The notes under the pieces: model-generated | What the model saw: the letters and a program-made list of their open reading frames with translations, nothing else | What the model was told of the DNA's origin: nothing | Database searches by the model: none | In this document: positions 33,144 through 35,797 of the stretch, in pieces | Numbering within the stretch: the first letter of the stretch is position 1 | Layout: each line of letters begins with the position of its first letter | Program-made: the position numbers and the translations under genes | NCBI GenBank assembly: GCA_002482535.1 | Contig: DLGE01000012.1 | Span: 46,788 to 82,584 of the forward strand | Origin: Peptococcaceae bacterium UBA7702 | GTDB taxonomy: Bacteria > Bacillota > Dehalobacteriia > UBA7702 | Reading direction: 5' to 3' | Length of the DNA stretch: 35,797 nucleotides

Positions 33144-33172
33144 ATAATAGCATAGGCGCAGCTCCTTGTCAA
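33144..33172 (-). promoter_or_regulatory. Promoter of tRNA-Thr
   Basis: TTGACA (33172-33167) and TATTAT (33149-33144) on the minus strand with a 17-bp spacer, about 14 bp before the tRNA. Confidence 0.8.
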
Positions 33173-33215
33173 TATAAATCTTTGACTGCTGCGCTCTTTA
33201 CATTTTTCACACTTC

Positions 33216-35513
33216 TCACATTTTATCAATCAAACGGGAGATGATGGCAGCAACTTCCGCCCGAGTGGCATTCCCTTGAGGATCAAAGCGATTATTCTCT
33301 TTGCCGTTGATCAAACCGGCGCGCTGAGCCGTGGCCACGGGATCCTTAGCATAGCTACTGATGGAACTGCTGTCGCTGAAGTTGATTGCCGATTGTGTGA
33401 TGGTAAGATCAATTCCCATATAATTCGCAAAACGAACCATGATGACGCAGGCTTGCTCTCTCGTAATATTCTGATTCGGACAGAATGCACAGTCGGTGAT
33501 ACCGTTGACGATCCCCTGGGATGCTGCCCAGTTGACGCTCGGTGCGTAGTATTTCGTTTCATCGACATCACTGAAGCCGTCGTCGTAAGAGTAATTATCA
33601 AGATCCTTATCGGACAATCGCCCCATCACCGTGACGAAGTCAGCACGGGTGGTGTTGTCATTGGGCGAGAAGGTCGTTGCACCTGTACCTTTAAACAGGC
33701 CAAGGCCGTAAACTTCACCAACAGATTCATAATACCACGCAGAAGAAGCCACATCGGTAAAGGGGTTATCCCATACAACATAGGTTTCACTTGCAATGGC
33801 GCTGTTATTGTAACCGGAACAGACAGCAATAACCTTCACTGTTTTCGTGGCAGTAATGATGAACGGGCCGGTATATTTCGTACTGGAGGTTGTCGGTTTC
33901 GTGCCGTCAAGGGTATAGTAAAGCGTGGCGTCGGCAGTGGAACAATTAAGGGTTATCTTCTTGCCGCCGCTAACCTCTGCCGCAGAAAACGTCGGTGTCG
34001 CAACCGTGGGCGTCGGGTCACCTCCGGACCAAGGGACACCGGAATAAGAGAAGGATACGATGCGCGTTACCGACGGATAATCCGCGAATAAAACCCCTGT
34101 TTTGGAAGAATAACCGGGATCGCATTCGTAGACCGTGGAGCCGCTGACATAGTCTGCGGCCAACCAGTGGGTATTGCCGGTAGACGGATTGTTCACGCAA
34201 ATGGTAACATAACGGCCAGCTGAAATATGATTGGATATGGTCGATGCTTTTTGATCATTGGAATAAGACGATATGGTCGTGTCACTATAAACTGAAAATG
34301 TAGGCTCAACTGCATTCACTTTACCCCAAACAAGACCGCCGCCAGAGGTAAAGCCATTGTTATTCGTCAACTCTTTGGCAAAAACGCCGGGGGTGAAAGT
34401 ATTCGCCAGATAGCGATCCTTTTCCGCACCACTGCCCACCAAAAGAATAGATACGGCAGTCACAAGGCAGCCGGCGCTACCAACGGTGGTGGAACCCATA
34501 GGCACACTGCTCCAGCGGGAGTCCCATTGCTTCCATGATTTATAGGTGCCCAAAGGTAAACTGCTTGTGGAAACACCGGAAGCCGCAGCACCGCTACCGC
34601 CTTCGCCAATGTCTTCTGCCACGGTTTCAATACCGTTGTCAAGAACGGAGAAACTCGTGTAGTCGTCCACTCTCTGCACGTCCTTAGCAGCTTCGCCATA
34701 GGACAGAGAAGTCACGGTATCATCAGCCAACCCCTGCCAATAAACAGCGGTATCATTGCAGACGATCTGATTCACCGTGCCATTGGCCACTTGTTTGGCA
34801 CTGCCTCCGTTGAGGGAAACACGGTAAAGGCCGTTTTCGCCGTCACTGTAATAGACGTCGTTGTCATATACGTCAAAAGTCGTAGCCTGCTTTGCCAGGG
34901 CGGTGGTGCTTTTGGCGCTTAAATCATAAGCATACAGCGGCAAACTACCGTCGTCATAAAGGGTATACAACAAAAAGTTGCCAACCGGGACGAAGGCCGC
35001 GATTTCGCCGCCGCCTTTTACCGTAGCAACACTGCCCGTATCAAGATGATACGATTTTATGATACCATTGCTCTGGAAATAAGCCGTATCATCGAGAACA
35101 AAAAGATTTTTCATCCCTTCTCCGATGGGTACGGCATAAAGGTCAGCAATGGCATTGCTGCGCACATCGTAGCAGCGCAGAATGGTTTCTCTGGCAATTC
35201 CGTCGATGGTGGTGTAGTAGACTTTGTCACCGCATACGTTGAGATACTGGGCATTATCGCCATCGGCGGTAAAAGTTTTACCGTCCTTCTCAACGATCAG
35301 AGCATAGTTTTTCTCTACATCGGCAGAAACGGAAAAGTCATCGGTTTTCCCGGCATAACCACCGGACAACAAGTTTCCCGTGGCGGTGCCGTTGAGTTCG
35401 TAGCAAAAGGCGGGCGCCGAGACGGTCAGCATGACAATCACAACACTTACCCAAAGGAGAATCGAGTGGGATATAATACGATGATTCCCTTTTTCCATGA
35501 TACAGTTTATCAT
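33216..35513 (-). CDS. S-layer-anchored surface protein with C39-like peptidase domain
   Basis: 765 residues. An N-terminal signal peptide is followed by about 250 residues with repeated short beta motifs such as DDTAYFQSNGIIKSYHL and DNDVYYSDGENGLYRVSL, resembling a DUF5050-type beta-propeller. Residues about 325-500 resemble the C39-like papain-fold peptidase family, with the candidate cysteine in SAGCLVTAVSILL and histidine in THWLAADY; a catalytic function is possible but unproven. Residues about 505-580 are a chitobiase/hexosaminidase C-terminal-like domain (YYTLDGTKPTTSSTKYTGP). Three S-layer-homology repeats complete it (FTDVASSAWYYESVGEVY; FSDVDETKYYAPSVNWAASQ; then a diverged third ending NATRAEVAAIISRL). 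It should be secreted and bound non-covalently to the cell wall. A good promoter lies upstream. I do not recognise a specific role. Confidence 0.88.
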   Translation of the reverse strand: MINCIMEKGNHRIISHSILLWVSVVIVMLTVSAPAFCYELNGTATGNLLSGGYAGKTDDFSVSADVEKNYALIVEKDGKTFTADGDNAQYLNVCGDKVYYTTIDGIARETILRCYDVRSNAIADLYAVPIGEGMKNLFVLDDTAYFQSNGIIKSYHLDTGSVATVKGGGEIAAFVPVGNFLLYTLYDDGSLPLYAYDLSAKSTTALAKQATTFDVYDNDVYYSDGENGLYRVSLNGGSAKQVANGTVNQIVCNDTAVYWQGLADDTVTSLSYGEAAKDVQRVDDYTSFSVLDNGIETVAEDIGEGGSGAAASGVSTSSLPLGTYKSWKQWDSRWSSVPMGSTTVGSAGCLVTAVSILLVGSGAEKDRYLANTFTPGVFAKELTNNNGFTSGGGLVWGKVNAVEPTFSVYSDTTISSYSNDQKASTISNHISAGRYVTICVNNPSTGNTHWLAADYVSGSTVYECDPGYSSKTGVLFADYPSVTRIVSFSYSGVPWSGGDPTPTVATPTFSAAEVSGGKKITLNCSTADATLYYTLDGTKPTTSSTKYTGPFIITATKTVKVIAVCSGYNNSAIASETYVVWDNPFTDVASSAWYYESVGEVYGLGLFKGTGATTFSPNDNTTRADFVTVMGRLSDKDLDNYSYDDGFSDVDETKYYAPSVNWAASQGIVNGITDCAFCPNQNITREQACVIMVRFANYMGIDLTITQSAINFSDSSSISSYAKDPVATAQRAGLINGKENNRFDPQGNATRAEVAAIISRLIDKM

Positions 35514-35578
35514 TTATATATATCTCTCTTTTCGGTTTTTTGGGGCAAACTGGCTGTACAACCGCCCTATCTTGAAGT

Positions 35579-35607
35579 ATTATAACACAAATAGGCAATA
35601 AGATCAA
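35579..35607 (-). promoter_or_regulatory. Promoter of the surface protein gene
   Basis: TTGATC (35607-35602) and TATAAT (35584-35579) on the minus strand with a 17-bp spacer, about 65 bp before the ATG. Confidence 0.7.
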
Positions 35608-35671
35608 CTTTTAATGCAAAAAATCACAGGGCGGACACAAAAACAAACAGCAACGAAAGAAATTCTATCCC

Positions 35672-35700
35672 TTGTATTTCTAAAAAGAACGTGATATAAT
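35672..35700 (+). promoter_or_regulatory. Promoter of tRNA-Val
   Basis: TTGTAT (35672-35677) and TATAAT (35695-35700) with a 17-bp spacer, 16 bp before the tRNA. Confidence 0.75.
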
Positions 35701-35716
35701 AAATTTCACCGATATT

Positions 35717-35793
35717 GGAGGCATAGCTCAGTCGGTTAGAGTACCTGCCTCACATGCAGGGGGTCGCTGGTTCGAATCCAGCTGTCTCCACCA
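35717..35793 (+). tRNA. trnV: tRNA-Val (anticodon CAC)
   Basis: 77 nt including an encoded CCA. The acceptor stem GGAGGCA pairs with TGTCTCC. The anticodon loop CTCACAT between CCTGC and GCAGG gives anticodon CAC (reads GUG), and the T-arm is GCTGG-TTCGAAT-CCAGC. It probably starts a tRNA or other transcript that runs out of the window. Confidence 0.9.
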
Positions 35794-35797
35794 AATA

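Overview
The window (35.8 kb, roughly half G+C) looks like the chromosome of an anaerobic member of the Bacillota (Clostridia-like, possibly Peptococcaceae-related; the genus cannot be fixed from this sequence alone). The reasons are a rapZ-yvcK-whiA operon, trmK next to a YqfO/Nif3 gene, a gap-pgk-tpiA-gpmI-eno-secG operon ending in a membrane pyrophosphatase, paired oxygen-sensitive hydroxylamine reductases, cobalamin riboswitches, and an S-layer-homology surface protein. Most importantly, a trimethylamine methyltransferase gene carries an in-frame amber codon, so the organism very probably uses pyrrolysine. None of the pyl genes lies in this window.

Layout. 1-480: RNase P RNA (minus) with its promoter. 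483-1951: YqfO and TrmK (minus). 2226-10845: the central glycolysis operon, secG and the pyrophosphatase gene hppA (minus), with structured spacers between gap and pgk and between eno and secG. 10977-14484: a two-component system whose kinase has a corrinoid-protein domain and a PocR domain at its N terminus. 14593-17645: rapZ-yvcK-whiA (minus). 17778-22656: a Crp/Fnr regulator (minus) divergent from a ferredoxin-like gene and two hcp genes (plus). 22657-26147: a corrinoid-uptake locus with two cobalamin riboswitches (both minus). One leads into two lipoprotein genes that together resemble a split transcobalamin (alpha/alpha-barrel part, then DUF4430 part). The other has its own promoter but no recognisable downstream gene. 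26148-31551: a minus-strand operon running DMT-family transporter, MttB-family methyltransferase without pyrrolysine, a 58-residue protein, an APH/choline-kinase-fold protein, and the amber-containing mttB. A divergent MerR-type regulator (31843-32628) faces a promoter with a 19-bp spacer of the MerR-controlled type. 33055-35793: tRNA-Thr, a large S-layer-anchored protein, and tRNA-Val.

How it may fit together. Three modules point to corrinoid-dependent methyl transfer from methylated or quaternary amines: the mttB operon (demethylation), the riboswitch-controlled lipoproteins (likely corrinoid capture), and the corrinoid/PocR histidine kinase (likely sensing of corrinoid or of a C1 or small organic substrate). 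The corrinoid partner protein, the corrinoid:folate or CoM methyltransferase, the reductive activase and the pyrrolysine genes must lie elsewhere. The glycolysis operon, cell-envelope regulators and nitrosative-stress genes are ordinary by comparison.

Most of the stop codons I read are TAA or TGA. The only terminating TAG I saw is gpmI's, which is backed up by a TGA four codons later. This fits an organism in which amber is partly reassigned. All functional assignments rest on motifs read by eye; no database search was run.
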